DNA of 64,000 bases from Saccharospirillum alexandrii (lineage in GTDB: Bacteria; Pseudomonadota; Gammaproteobacteria; Pseudomonadales; Natronospirillaceae), in contig NZ_RCIP01000004.1 in the NCBI RefSeq assembly GCF_004000275.1, positions 1 through 64,000 on the forward strand, in the 5' to 3' direction. Below, piece after piece: positions 25,343 through 35,898 of this stretch (positions within the stretch are counted from its first letter, which is position 1; each line of letters starts with the position of its first letter). The notes under the pieces are model-generated. The model saw only the letters and a program-made list of their open reading frames with translations. It was not told the origin of the DNA and ran no database searches. The position numbers were made by a program, and so were the translations under genes.

Positions 25343-25615
25343 TCAGTGGGCGCTGGTATCGGTTTTCTTGGTGGTTTCCTGCTCGGTTTCAGCAAACTGG
25401 GCGTCTTTCTTTTCCAGCGCAGCCTTTTTCTCTTCTTCAGATTTCTTCTCGGAGGCAGCGGTTTCCTCATCGTTCTCGTTCACCGCTTTCTTAAAGCTCT
25501 TGATAGCACTGCCCATGTCACCACCCAGGCCCTTGAGCCGTTTGGTGCCGAAAATCAGCAGTACGATGGCCAGTACAATCAACAGTTGCCAGATAGAAAT
25601 GCCGCCAAAACCCAT
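25343..25615 (-). CDS. tatA: Sec-independent translocase subunit TatA
   Basis: The 90-residue protein begins [23 protein letters not shown], membrane helix, then the hinge [24 protein letters not shown] and a Lys/Glu-rich tail. TatA polymerises to form the transport pore for folded proteins. First of tatABC; hisE lies 141 bp upstream on the same strand. Confidence 0.95.
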   Translation of the reverse strand: MGFGGISIWQLLIVLAIVLLIFGTKRLKGLGGDMGSAIKSFKKAVNENDEETAASEKKSEEEKKAALEKKDAQFAETEQETTKKTDTSAH

Positions 25616-25756
25616 GTTGCTACCCTCTTAGGATGGTGTTGTCAGTTTTCGCCTGTCGAAAACCAACCGGTGTTTATTCAGATGCCTGTAAGAACCTTAA
25701 GGCATCCAAAAACAGATACTCTATTTGCGCCCAGATCAGGGGGTCAGGTCAAGTGC

Positions 25757-26092
25757 TCAATCGGCTGAACGTGATGCCTTTTCCTCGAGACCCGACAAAC
25801 CAAAGCGACGCGCCAGCTCGTCGGTGACCTGCTGCGGCGACAAATCCAGTGCCGCCAGCATCACCAGAGTGTGGAACCAGAGGTCCGCCGTCTCAGAGAT
25901 GACTTTGTCGGTCTGGGAGGGATCGGCCGCTGCGTTTTTTGCCGCCAGTATGGTCTCGACCGACTCTTCCCCGACCTTTTCCAGTATCTTGTCGAGCCCC
26001 TTGGCATACAGGGAAGCGACATAGGAATCATCGGCACTGGCACCCTTGCGGGCCTCCAGAGTGTCGGCCAATTGCTGTAGAACGTCCATCAT
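25757..26092 (-). CDS. hisE: Phosphoribosyl-ATP pyrophosphatase HisE
   Basis: The 111-residue MazG-like fold enzyme hydrolyses PR-ATP to PR-AMP in histidine synthesis. Metal-binding and catalytic blocks are [19 protein letters not shown] and [18 protein letters not shown] 26092 has AAGG 9 bases upstream; a second ATG follows at once. In Pseudomonas hisI lies directly upstream between ubiB and hisE; here that place is taken by palindromic element C and no hisI is in the window. Confidence 0.94.
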   Translation of the reverse strand: MMDVLQQLADTLEARKGASADDSYVASLYAKGLDKILEKVGEESVETILAAKNAAADPSQTDKVISETADLWFHTLVMLAALDLSPQQVTDELARRFGLSGLEEKASRSAD

Positions 26093-26141
26093 ATGACACA
26101 ACCTTTAACGTTTTGTTGCAGCGATTATTTAATCAGTGGCT

Positions 26142-26267
26142 ATTGTCCGCGGCGGCTCCGGTGGTGCCTCTGAGGGGTCGGCGTGAACCCGTCCATGGAG
26201 CCTAGACCGCAACATCCATGTTGCGGACTCCCCCTCAGAGGCACCACCGGCACCCGCCGCTCGCAAT
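26142..26267 (-). repeat. Large palindromic element, copy C (reverse orientation)
   Basis: Main stem perfect over 20 bp: CCGGTGGTGCCTCTGAGGGG at 26158-26177 with its complement at 26231-26250. The conserved block (read on the minus strand CTCCATGGACGGGTTCACGC) and the apical hairpin CCGCAACAT-CC-ATGTTGCGG (26207-26226) are present. It fills the space between ubiB and hisE; outer arms are short and imperfect (GCGGCGG-type). Confidence 0.9.
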
Positions 26268-26293
26268 GTGCAAATTCCGAACCTGAAAATTAA

Positions 26294-27919
26294 CTACGGC
26301 CACAGTAATAAAACAGCCCCAACCGCCAACCCAACCCACTGGCCGGTCGACAGGCTCTGCAGCCAAAGCGCAGGCTGGGGAATCAGGATAACTCCGGCCA
26401 ATAATAAAGCAGCGCCCAGGCGCCTCACAAAACGGCGCTGACCCTGTTTGCGCTCTTTGCGCCCGGCTTCCAACTGAGCATTGATGCGTTGCTCCACACC
26501 CCCGATCTTGCGCAGATTCATCAGGGTGTCGTGCACCAGGTCCGGCATTTGCGGTGCTTTTGCCAGCCAGCTCGGGCCGTGCTGCTGCAGTGTTTTAATA
26601 AAGCGTTTGGGACCAACCTGTTCACGCACCCAATTTTCCAGGAACGGCTTGGCGGTGGCCCAAAGGTCCAGCTGGGGATAAAGCTGCCGGCCCAGGCCTT
26701 CGATGTTCAGCAGGGTTTTTTGCAGCAGCACCAGTTGCGGCTGCACGGTCATGTCGAAGCGCTGCGCTGTCTGGAACAAGCGCACCAGCAGAAGCCCGAA
26801 GGAGATCTCGGCCAGCGGCTTTTCGAAAATGGGCTCGCAGACGCTTCGAATCGCCGATTCGAACTCGTTGACCCGGGTATGGGCCGGTACCCAGCCGGAT
26901 TCGACGTGCAATTCGGCCACGCGATAATAGTCGCGGTTAAAAAAGGCCAGCAGGTTCTGGGCGAGGTAACTTTGATCTTCCCGCGACAGCGAGCCGACGA
27001 TGCCGCAGTCGATGCCGATGTATTGCGGTGATTCCGGGTGCTCGCGGCTGACAAAGATGTTGCCGGGGTGCATGTCGGCGTGGAAGAACGAATCCCGGAA
27101 CACCTGGGTGAAGAAGATTTCGACGCCGCGCTCGGCCAGCACCTTCATGTTGATGCCAGCGGCATTGAGCGCCTCGGTATCCGAGACCGGAATCCCGCTG
27201 ATCCGCTCCATGACCAGCACGTTCTTGCGGGTGTAATCCCAATGCACCCAGGGAATGTACAATGAGTCCGAGCCTTCAAAATTGCGGCGCAGGGCGGCCA
27301 TGTTGGCGGCTTCGCGCAGCAGATCGAGTTCATCGAGAATGGTGCGGCGGAAGTCTTCAACCACTTCCACCGGACGCAGGCGGCGACCATCAGGAATGGT
27401 CATCACCAGACGGGCCATCAGGTCCAGCAGGCGCAAGTCCTTGCTGATGACGTTGCGGATACCCGGGCGAATCACCTTGATCACGACCGATTTGCCATTC
27501 GGCAGCGTGGCCGCGTGCACCTGGGCGATGGAAGCGGAGGCCATCGGTGCTTCCGAGAACTCGGCAAAGAGGGTGTCTACGCTCTCGCCCAGGGCGTCTT
27601 CGATCAGGCGCTTGGCGTGGCTGCCGGGAAATGAAGGTACCCTGTCTTGCAGGTAGGCGAGTTCAGTGGCCATATCGGCGGGCAGGAGATCGCGCCGCGT
27701 CGACAATATCTGACCGAACTTGACGAACACCGGCCCCAGATTTTCCAGTGCCAGACGCAAACGACGGCCTTCACTGCCTTTGGCGGGTATGATCCATCGC
27801 GGCGGGAAGAAATACTGGCCAAAGCGCAGCAGCCAGGGCACTTGCTGGTGCTGCAGTAGGGTATCGAGGCGGTAGCGGCTGAGAATCCAGGCGATGCGTA
27901 TCAGTCGAATCAGCGTCAC
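26294..27919 (-). CDS. ubiB: Ubiquinone biosynthesis kinase-like protein UbiB
   Basis: The 541-residue protein is an atypical ABC1/ADCK kinase needed for ubiquinone synthesis. Signatures: KFGQILSTRRDLLP (KxGQ), an Ala-rich loop APMASASIAQVHAA, the lysine in VVIKVIRP, HADMHPGNIF (catalytic loop) and IDCGIVG (metal site). Two C-terminal membrane helices anchor it. The start is GTG at 27919, overlapping the TGA of ubiJ (GTGA), so it is coupled to the upstream gene. Confidence 0.96.
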   Translation of the reverse strand: MTLIRLIRIAWILSRYRLDTLLQHQQVPWLLRFGQYFFPPRWIIPAKGSEGRRLRLALENLGPVFVKFGQILSTRRDLLPADMATELAYLQDRVPSFPGSHAKRLIEDALGESVDTLFAEFSEAPMASASIAQVHAATLPNGKSVVIKVIRPGIRNVISKDLRLLDLMARLVMTIPDGRRLRPVEVVEDFRRTILDELDLLREAANMAALRRNFEGSDSLYIPWVHWDYTRKNVLVMERISGIPVSDTEALNAAGINMKVLAERGVEIFFTQVFRDSFFHADMHPGNIFVSREHPESPQYIGIDCGIVGSLSREDQSYLAQNLLAFFNRDYYRVAELHVESGWVPAHTRVNEFESAIRSVCEPIFEKPLAEISFGLLLVRLFQTAQRFDMTVQPQLVLLQKTLLNIEGLGRQLYPQLDLWATAKPFLENWVREQVGPKRFIKTLQQHGPSWLAKAPQMPDLVHDTLMNLRKIGGVEQRINAQLEAGRKERKQGQRRFVRRLGAALLLAGVILIPQPALWLQSLSTGQWVGLAVGAVLLLWP

Positions 27920-28563
27920 GATGTGCCCCGGTTGTTGTCCTGAGCATCCATTTGCTGGCGCAGGCGGGCAATGCGTGCCCCCAGGCGATCAACGCCCAGC
28001 CGGGTCTGGTGCACGGCCTGGGCATGCTCGCGCCATAAGGACGATGGCACCAGCCACTGGCTTTCCTCTCGTAAAAAGTTACGAGCCGTACGATCCAATG
28101 ACCGCGCCTGGGCTTTGGCCATGCCGCCAATAAATCGCAAGCCATCGGCCAATGCGTGGGCCGGCAAGTCGCCAAGCCGGTCTCCCAGCGCCATTTCCCA
28201 GTCGATATCGAGCGTCGACATCACTTCCTGCAGGGTGAAAAAAGTGCGGGTATCACCCTGAATGTCAATCTGATGCACCATCATCGCCTGCGCCCGGTCT
28301 TCGGCGCGCAACACGCTGAACAGGTCGCGGGCTTTTCCACTGACGCGGGCGTCGGCATTGTCGGGTGCATCTGTTGCCAGCGTGATTTGTGCCGTCTCCG
28401 GTTCGCTGCCAGCGTCGATAAACAGCACCAGGGTGATATCCGGCTCGCGCATGGCCAGCACAATGCTGTGTCCGGCCAACCGGGCCAGTTTGCGCTGTGC
28501 CTGGGCATCGTAATACAGGGCATCGTTCATCAGCCGCTGCAGCGGCCAGAGCCACAGACTCAT
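27916..28563 (-). CDS. ubiJ: Ubiquinone biosynthesis accessory factor UbiJ
   Basis: The 215-residue protein has an N-terminal SCP2 sterol-carrier-like domain (~15-110), which in E. coli binds polyprenyl lipids for the soluble Ubi complex, and a C-terminal coiled-coil-like helix ([20 protein letters not shown]) that recruits UbiK. It overlaps ubiE by 4 bp (ATGA) and ubiB by GTGA: the classical ubiEJB order. Confidence 0.92.
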   Translation of the reverse strand: MSLWLWPLQRLMNDALYYDAQAQRKLARLAGHSIVLAMREPDITLVLFIDAGSEPETAQITLATDAPDNADARVSGKARDLFSVLRAEDRAQAMMVHQIDIQGDTRTFFTLQEVMSTLDIDWEMALGDRLGDLPAHALADGLRFIGGMAKAQARSLDRTARNFLREESQWLVPSSLWREHAQAVHQTRLGVDRLGARIARLRQQMDAQDNNRGTS

Positions 28564-29342
28564 GCCTTAACACTCCGGTGCAGTGCAACAATGCCGCCGG
28601 TCAGGTTGTGATAACGCACCTGCACCAGCCCAGCGTCTTCCATCATCGATTTCAGCGTGTCCTGATCCGGGTGCATGCGAATCGACTCGGCGAGGTACTG
28701 GTAACTGTCCGGATCGCCCGTAACGGCACGGCCGATCAGCGGCAGCGCTTTGAATGAGTAGACGTCGTAGGCTTTGCTGAGCACATCGTTTCTTGGCTTG
28801 GAAAACTCCAGCACCAGCAACCGGCCGCCCGGTTTCAGCACCCGGTTAAACTCGGCCAGCGCCTTCTCTTTATGGGTCACATTGCGCAAGCCAAATGCCA
28901 TGGTAATGACATCGAAATGGTTATCCGGAAAAGGCAGGTACTCGGCATTGGCCTGCACGGTCTCCAGGTTCCCCGCAATGCCACGGTCCGCCAGGCGGTC
29001 GCGACCCACTTTCAGCATGGAGTCGTTAATATCGGCCAGCACCACCAGGCCATCGGGCCCCACTTTGCGGGCAAAATCGTAACTCAAGTCACCGGTTCCA
29101 CCGGCAATATCCAATACCCGATTCCCACGGCGAACCCCGGAAAGTTCAATGGTGTACTTCTTCCACAAGCGATGCACACCAAACGACATCAAATCGTTCA
29201 TCAGGTCGTATTTCGCCGCAACGGAATGAAACACGTCGGCCACCCGCTTTTGCTTTTCGCCGGTGGCGACCGTCTGATAACCAAAATGCGTGGTGTCTTC
29301 GGGCGTGCCGTTGCCGGGTGAGGCTGTGTCTTTCTCTGACAT
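28560..29342 (-). CDS. ubiE: Ubiquinone/menaquinone C-methyltransferase UbiE
   Basis: The 260-residue SAM-dependent enzyme methylates the demethylated quinol ring. Motif [17 protein letters not shown], motif [31 protein letters not shown] and the C-terminal [12 protein letters not shown] are UbiE-specific. ATG 29342 has GGAG upstream. It heads ubiE-ubiJ-ubiB; its promoter must lie in the ~60 bp before element D or read out of the element. Confidence 0.96.
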   Translation of the reverse strand: MSEKDTASPGNGTPEDTTHFGYQTVATGEKQKRVADVFHSVAAKYDLMNDLMSFGVHRLWKKYTIELSGVRRGNRVLDIAGGTGDLSYDFARKVGPDGLVVLADINDSMLKVGRDRLADRGIAGNLETVQANAEYLPFPDNHFDVITMAFGLRNVTHKEKALAEFNRVLKPGGRLLVLEFSKPRNDVLSKAYDVYSFKALPLIGRAVTGDPDSYQYLAESIRMHPDQDTLKSMMEDAGLVQVRYHNLTGGIVALHRSVKA

Positions 29343-29401
29343 GGAATCTCCGCGGGCCGGTCTGATTAATTGATGGTAACCAGACCACCTTAAAATGGGC
29401 T

Positions 29402-29607
29402 CGTTCCTGATAACTCGAGTTTGAAAGTGAGCACTGAACTGAGTGTCAGGTGTCCGGTGTGCCTATCCGGGGAAGTCCGCAACATGGATGTTGCGGTCTA
29501 GGCCCCATGGATGGGTTCACGCCGACCCCGGATAGGCATACCGGGCGCCTGGCACGCACTTCCGCACCGCAGCGAACCGAGCTTTCAAACTCGAGTTATT
29601 AGGAACG
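29402..29607 (+). repeat. Large palindromic element, copy D, with 26-bp outer arms
   Basis: Outer arms 29402-29427 (begin CGTTCCTGATAACTCGAG) and 29582-29607 are reverse complements over 26 bp with one mismatch. Main stem CCGGTGTGCCTATCCGGGG (29454-29472) pairs with 29526-29544 with one G-T wobble. Apical hairpin CCGCAACAT-GG-ATGTTGCGG is at 29477-29496. Conserved loop CCATGGATGGGTTCACGCCG at 29506. It sits between the divergent ubiE and hemB genes; nothing else was seen in that ~400-bp region. Confidence 0.92.
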
Positions 29608-29687
29608 CAACTAAATAAGACAGTGCCGCTATTGTAGCGAGTTAGACCGGCCGGGGCGACTGGTGTTCCTGTCATAGTTCCTGTTAG

Positions 29688-30743
<1,056 letters not shown>

Positions 30744-30946
30744 CGTCGATTAGACCTTAAAATCAGTGATTGGGCCTTGAAATGTGAGCAGGCCGCAGTC
30801 ATTTTGTGCGGGAACGGACGGTACCAGCCACCTTTGGCTACAGTCCAATAGACAGCGGCCGGATTCCTGAGTTAGGCTGCCTGTCGATTTGCGAGTTTCG
30901 CATTTACCCTATTCCTAAATCAGCCAAGAGAACGGTACAGAACCTA

Positions 30947-31273
30947 ATGAGCGAACACATTAAAAACGTCTCTGATGACAGCTTCGAAACCGACGTACTG
31001 GGCAACGACAAGCCCGTACTGGTCGACTACTGGGCCGAATGGTGTGGCCCCTGCAAAATGATTGCTCCGGTTCTGGAAGAAGTGGCCACTGAGTACGCCG
31101 ATAACATGGTCGTGGCCAAGCTGAACATTGATGAAAACCCGAATACGCCGCCAAAGTACGGCATTCGTGGCATCCCGACGCTGATGATGTTCCGCGGCGG
31201 TGAAGTAGTGGCGACCAAGGTCGGCGCCCTGTCCAAGACCCAGTTGATCGAATTTATCCAGGGCAACCTGTGA
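30947..31273 (+). CDS. trxA: Thioredoxin TrxA
   Basis: The 108-residue protein has the active site [13 protein letters not shown] (WCGPC) and cis-Pro loop [11 protein letters not shown], with family length from ATG 30947 (the frame is open upstream to 30806 but only the shorter form fits). It is the cytoplasmic disulfide reductant partnered by thioredoxin reductase. The RBS is weak. It is followed by rho in the same orientation, the arrangement known from E. coli and Pseudomonas. Confidence 0.96.
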   Translation: MSEHIKNVSDDSFETDVLGNDKPVLVDYWAEWCGPCKMIAPVLEEVATEYADNMVVAKLNIDENPNTPPKYGIRGIPTLMMFRGGEVVATKVGALSKTQLIEFIQGNL

Positions 31274-31333
31274 TAGCGTGTTCGGGTCGGTTACTCCGGC
31301 CCTGAATACAACCGGGGTGGGCTGAAACTTTTC

Positions 31334-31362
31334 TGGACACCCCTGCCGACTCGGCCTATAGT
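31334..31362 (+). promoter_or_regulatory. Sigma70 promoter of rho
   Basis: TGGACA (31334-31339), 17-bp spacer, TATAGT (31357-31362): five of six matches at each... -35 matches five positions and -10 five. It would give a rho leader of about 83 nt before ATG 31452, shorter than the autoregulated leader of E. coli rho. Confidence 0.65.
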
Positions 31363-31451
31363 GCCTTAAACCTGTTTTATCTACGCTTCCAACCACGTCT
31401 CCGGGCGGCCTGCCCGATCATCTTCCCTAGACTAATAAAACCGCAAACCCT

Positions 31452-32708
<1,257 letters not shown>

Positions 32709-32721
32709 TCGACTGAGTCTC

Positions 32722-32756
32722 AAAAAGCCGGAGCCGACATCGCCTCCGGCTTTTTT
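32722..32756 (+). terminator. Rho-independent terminator after rho
   Basis: AAAAGCCGGAG (32723-32733) pairs with CTCCGGCTTTT (32744-32754) and ends in six T. It isolates rho from mutM. Confidence 0.95.
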
Positions 32757-32797
32757 GTGTCTATAGCCTGCCGGGCCAGCCGGCTGATAGGAAACCT

Positions 32798-33616
32798 ATG
32801 CCTGAATTACCTGAGGTCGAAACCACCCGGCGCGGTATCGAACCGCACATTCTGAACCGTCGCATCAGCCGGGTAACGGTGCGTGACGCCCGGCTGCGCT
32901 GGCCAGTGCCCCCGGAATTGCCGTTGCAGGTTCAGGGCCAGCGTATTCTGGCGACGCATCGCCGCTCCAAATACCTGCTGATCGAGCTGGAGCGGGGCAT
33001 GTTGATTGTGCATCTGGGCATGTCGGGCAGTGTGCGGGTGTTGCTTGATGACCCGACGCCGGGCAAACACGATCACATCGACCTTGAGCTCGATAATGGC
33101 GTGCGACTGCGTTACAACGATCCGCGTCGCTTTGGCGCCTGGCTTTATACTGAGGCGCCGATCGACGAGCATGAGCTGATTGCGCACCTGGGCCCCGAGC
33201 CTCTGACCGATGCCTTTACCGCCGACTATCTGTTCAAAAAAAGCCGCAAACGCACGACACGGATCAAAACCTTTATCATGGATGCGCGTATTGTGGTGGG
33301 CGTAGGGAACATTTACGCCAATGAGGCGCTGTTTCTAAGCGGCATTTATCCGCACAAACCAACTGGGCGTGTCACCCGTAAAGAGTGTGAGCAGCTGGTC
33401 AGTAACATCAAACAGGTGCTGGCGCTGGCAATCAGCCAGGGCGGTACTACGCTGCGCGACTTTGTCGGCGGCGATGGCAAACCGGGTTATTTTGCCCAGT
33501 CGCTCAACGTCTATGGACGCACCGGACTGCCTTGCCACCGTTGCGAAACGCTTGTTCGCGAACTGCGCACCAGCAACCGGGGTACCTTTTTCTGCCCGCA
33601 GTGCCAGACCCGCTAA
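32798..33616 (+). CDS. mutM: Formamidopyrimidine-DNA glycosylase MutM (Fpg)
   Basis: The 272-residue base-excision enzyme removes 8-oxoguanine and formamidopyrimidines with AP-lyase activity. N-terminal catalytic PELPEVETTRRG (Pro2, Glu3), the conserved Lys in RSKYLLIEL, helix-two-turn-helix GVGNIYANEALF and the C-terminal zinc finger CHRC...CPQC are complete. AGGAA precedes the ATG by 6 bases. pdxH follows after 35 bp, likely in the same transcript. Confidence 0.97.
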   Translation: MPELPEVETTRRGIEPHILNRRISRVTVRDARLRWPVPPELPLQVQGQRILATHRRSKYLLIELERGMLIVHLGMSGSVRVLLDDPTPGKHDHIDLELDNGVRLRYNDPRRFGAWLYTEAPIDEHELIAHLGPEPLTDAFTADYLFKKSRKRTTRIKTFIMDARIVVGVGNIYANEALFLSGIYPHKPTGRVTRKECEQLVSNIKQVLALAISQGGTTLRDFVGGDGKPGYFAQSLNVYGRTGLPCHRCETLVRELRTSNRGTFFCPQCQTR

Positions 33617-33651
33617 GCAAGCGGTAACGAGCCTTTTTTCAGGAGAACAGG

Positions 33652-34290
33652 ATGAAACTTGAAGACATTCGACGCGATTATCTGCGCGGCGGACTGAACC
33701 GGGAAGATCTCGACGCCAACCCCCTGGCGCAGTTCGAGCACTGGATGAGCCAGGCTGTCGAAGCCGACCTGAATTCAGACCCGACCGCCATGGTGTTGGC
33801 CACCGTAGATGCCAGTGGTCAGCCGAGTCAGCGTGTCGTTCTGTTAAAAGGGTTAACCGAAGAGGGCTTCGTCTTTTACACCAATTACGACAGCCACAAA
33901 GGCCGCGACCTGGCTGCGAACCCCAAGGCCAGCCTGCACTTCCCATGGTTACCGCTCGAACGCCAGGTGATTGTGTATGGGGAAGCCGAAAAACTCAGCG
34001 AATCGGACTCTGAAGCTTATTTCCACTCCCGCCCCCGGGCCAGCCAGATCGGCGCCTGGACCAGCCACCAGAGCCAGAGCATCGCATCCCGTGAAGCACT
34101 CGATAACGCCTATCAGGAAATGACCAACCGTTTTGGGCAGGACGAGATACCGCTTCCCTCCTTTTGGGGTGGCTACCGGGTCGTGCCGCAACGTATTGAG
34201 TTCTGGCAGGGCCGAAGCGGAAGGCTGCATGATCGCTTTATGTATCGGCGCGAAGGTCATGTCTGGACCGTGCAGCGTTTGCAGCCCTGA
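33652..34290 (+). CDS. pdxH: Pyridoxamine 5'-phosphate oxidase PdxH
   Basis: The 212-residue FMN enzyme makes pyridoxal 5'-phosphate. Matches: DIRRDYLRGGL at the start, AMVLATVDASGQPSQRVVLLKG (FMN-binding), SRPRASQIGAWTSHQS and the C-terminal RIEFWQGRSGRLHDR. A clear AGGAG precedes ATG 33652. It is the only recognised vitamin B6 gene here. Confidence 0.96.
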   Translation: MKLEDIRRDYLRGGLNREDLDANPLAQFEHWMSQAVEADLNSDPTAMVLATVDASGQPSQRVVLLKGLTEEGFVFYTNYDSHKGRDLAANPKASLHFPWLPLERQVIVYGEAEKLSESDSEAYFHSRPRASQIGAWTSHQSQSIASREALDNAYQEMTNRFGQDEIPLPSFWGGYRVVPQRIEFWQGRSGRLHDRFMYRREGHVWTVQRLQP

Positions 34291-34438
34291 GGCTTTGAGC
34301 GATGACCCTGGGGTCGGTAACACTTTCGTACAACCTGCCTTCCACAGGGTAACACTCTGCTTAACCGGATCTCACCGTGCGCCTGGCCACAATTCCAGTT
34401 AGCATCCGGGGAACAACTATCCAATTTGAAGAATCTGT

Positions 34439-35230
34439 ATGCTGACCTATGCCGCCTACCTCGAAGTCGATGACCTGATCGACCTGCAACACCCCAAATC
34501 CGACCCTGAAGAACACGATGAAATGTTGTTCATCATCATTCACCAAACCTACGAGCTCTGGTTCAAACAAGTCCGACATGAACTTGGGTTCTTAACGGAA
34601 AGGCTGGATGAAGGTGCTTTGCCACGGGCCAGTCATACGTTGAAGCGTATTCTGAAAATTTTCAAAACGCTGGTGTCTCAAATCGACATTCTGGAAACCA
34701 TGACACCGCTTGAGTTTGAAAGTTTTCGCAGCCGGCTCGACACCGCCAGCGGCTTTCAAAGCTATCAGTTTCGGGCGATCGAATTTGCACTGGGCTACAA
34801 ACGACCGCAGCCACTGACCTTTCAACCGGAAGGCAGTGTCGGCAGAGCGATGCTGGAAGACGCCTACCACAATCGGTCCCTGTGGCAAGTGTTTATGCAA
34901 TTACTGGCGCGCCGGGGTTATACAATTCCCGAGGCGGTCACCCAACCGGAACCGACGGCTGCAACCGCGGCCAATGCCCAGGTACAGGAAGCGTTGCTGA
35001 CGATTTACCAAACGGACCACGAACTGGCATCACTGTGCGAGCTGCTGGTGGACCTCGATGAAGGGTTACAGGAGTGGCGCTACCGGCACGTCAAGATGGT
35101 CCAGCGCACCATCGGCGCCAAAATGGGCAGCGGCGGCTCAAGCGGTGCCGAGTATCTGATGAACACTCTGTTCAAGCCGGTCTTCCCGGATCTGTGGGAG
35201 ATCCGTGCCCGGATCGGGGCACCCGCGTAA
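34439..35230 (+). CDS. kynA: Tryptophan 2,3-dioxygenase, with substitutions in conserved substrate motifs
   Basis: The 263-residue haem enzyme opens the indole ring of tryptophan to N-formylkynurenine. Hallmarks: IIIHQTYELWFKQV (active-site His), SGFQSYQFRAIEF (Arg binding the carboxylate) and haem-ligand region EWRYRHVKMVQRTIG. Two usually invariant motifs deviate: LGNK is LGYK, and GTGGSSG is GSGGSSG, where the Thr contacts the substrate amino group in studied enzymes. The N-terminus starts at TYAAYLEVDDLI with few preceding residues. No other kynurenine gene is nearby. Confidence 0.92.
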   Translation: MLTYAAYLEVDDLIDLQHPKSDPEEHDEMLFIIIHQTYELWFKQVRHELGFLTERLDEGALPRASHTLKRILKIFKTLVSQIDILETMTPLEFESFRSRLDTASGFQSYQFRAIEFALGYKRPQPLTFQPEGSVGRAMLEDAYHNRSLWQVFMQLLARRGYTIPEAVTQPEPTAATAANAQVQEALLTIYQTDHELASLCELLVDLDEGLQEWRYRHVKMVQRTIGAKMGSGGSSGAEYLMNTLFKPVFPDLWEIRARIGAPA

Positions 35231-35241
35231 GGGTTGCTACG

Positions 35242-35661
35242 TCAGGGCAACGCCTTATAAAGCTCGGTCAGAAAGTCATTCAATGCGGCGGACCCGTCAG
35301 GTGTCATTAGCCAGGCGAGTGCCGCCAGGTTCAGTATAACGGTTACCCAGAACACGCGGCGGAAAGCCGCTTTTTGCGTCTTGTGGCGGAACCGGTGCTG
35401 GGCGATGCGTGCACCCGGCCAGCCACCGAACAACGCCAACAGGTGCAGACTGTTTTCGGCGATGCGCCAGCGGCCCGTCTGTGCGGCCTCTTTGTCCAGC
35501 GCGTAGGCGGCATAGCACAGCAGACTCATGACCAGATAGACCGAGACCAGGGTTCTGGGCACCATGTCATTCGAATAGGCGATGGCAAGCGCAACCATGA
35601 AGGCTGCAGCGCCATAAACGGTTAGGGGCGTGGTGCGCCGATGTGTTGACGTATCCGTCAT
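35242..35661 (-). CDS. DUF1294 integral membrane protein
   Basis: The 139-residue protein has four predicted membrane segments and the DUF1294 pattern YALDKEAAQTGRWRIAENSLHLLALFGGWPGARIAQHRFRHKT...FRRVFWVTVILN. Function unknown; in many bacteria the domain is fused to a cold-shock domain, which is absent here. ATG 35661 with GAGAG upstream is preferred over an open frame to 35718. It converges with kynA, 11 bp between stops. Confidence 0.85.
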   Translation of the reverse strand: MTDTSTHRRTTPLTVYGAAAFMVALAIAYSNDMVPRTLVSVYLVMSLLCYAAYALDKEAAQTGRWRIAENSLHLLALFGGWPGARIAQHRFRHKTQKAAFRRVFWVTVILNLAALAWLMTPDGSAALNDFLTELYKALP

Positions 35662-35822
35662 GGCTCTCTCATTCCGGTCAGTTTTTTGGCAGTTTTGTTC
35701 GTCAAAATTCAGATTCACTGTAAAGGTTGGGGTTTGTGAGAAGCCACCTTAGAGGTTAATTGCCCAAGTATACCGGGTTTGTGACCGGCTGGTGCACCGG
35801 ACGAACTGTCCACTGTATCGAC

Positions 35823-35887
35823 AGTGACACTTGGCGTAAGTGAATTTCGATATTCCCTGGGCTATTCTGTCCGGCCAAGTGTCACTA
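35823..35887 (+). promoter_or_regulatory. 13-bp inverted repeat bracketing the leader of the diguanylate cyclase gene
   Basis: AGTGACACTTGGC (35823-35835) and GCCAAGTGTCACT (35874-35886) are perfect reverse complements 38 nt apart. The right arm ends directly at the RBS AGAGGAAG (35887-35894) of the GTG start at 35899. It may be a DNA-looping operator or an mRNA stem next to the RBS. Confidence 0.5.
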
Positions 35888-35898
35888 AGAGGAAGCCG

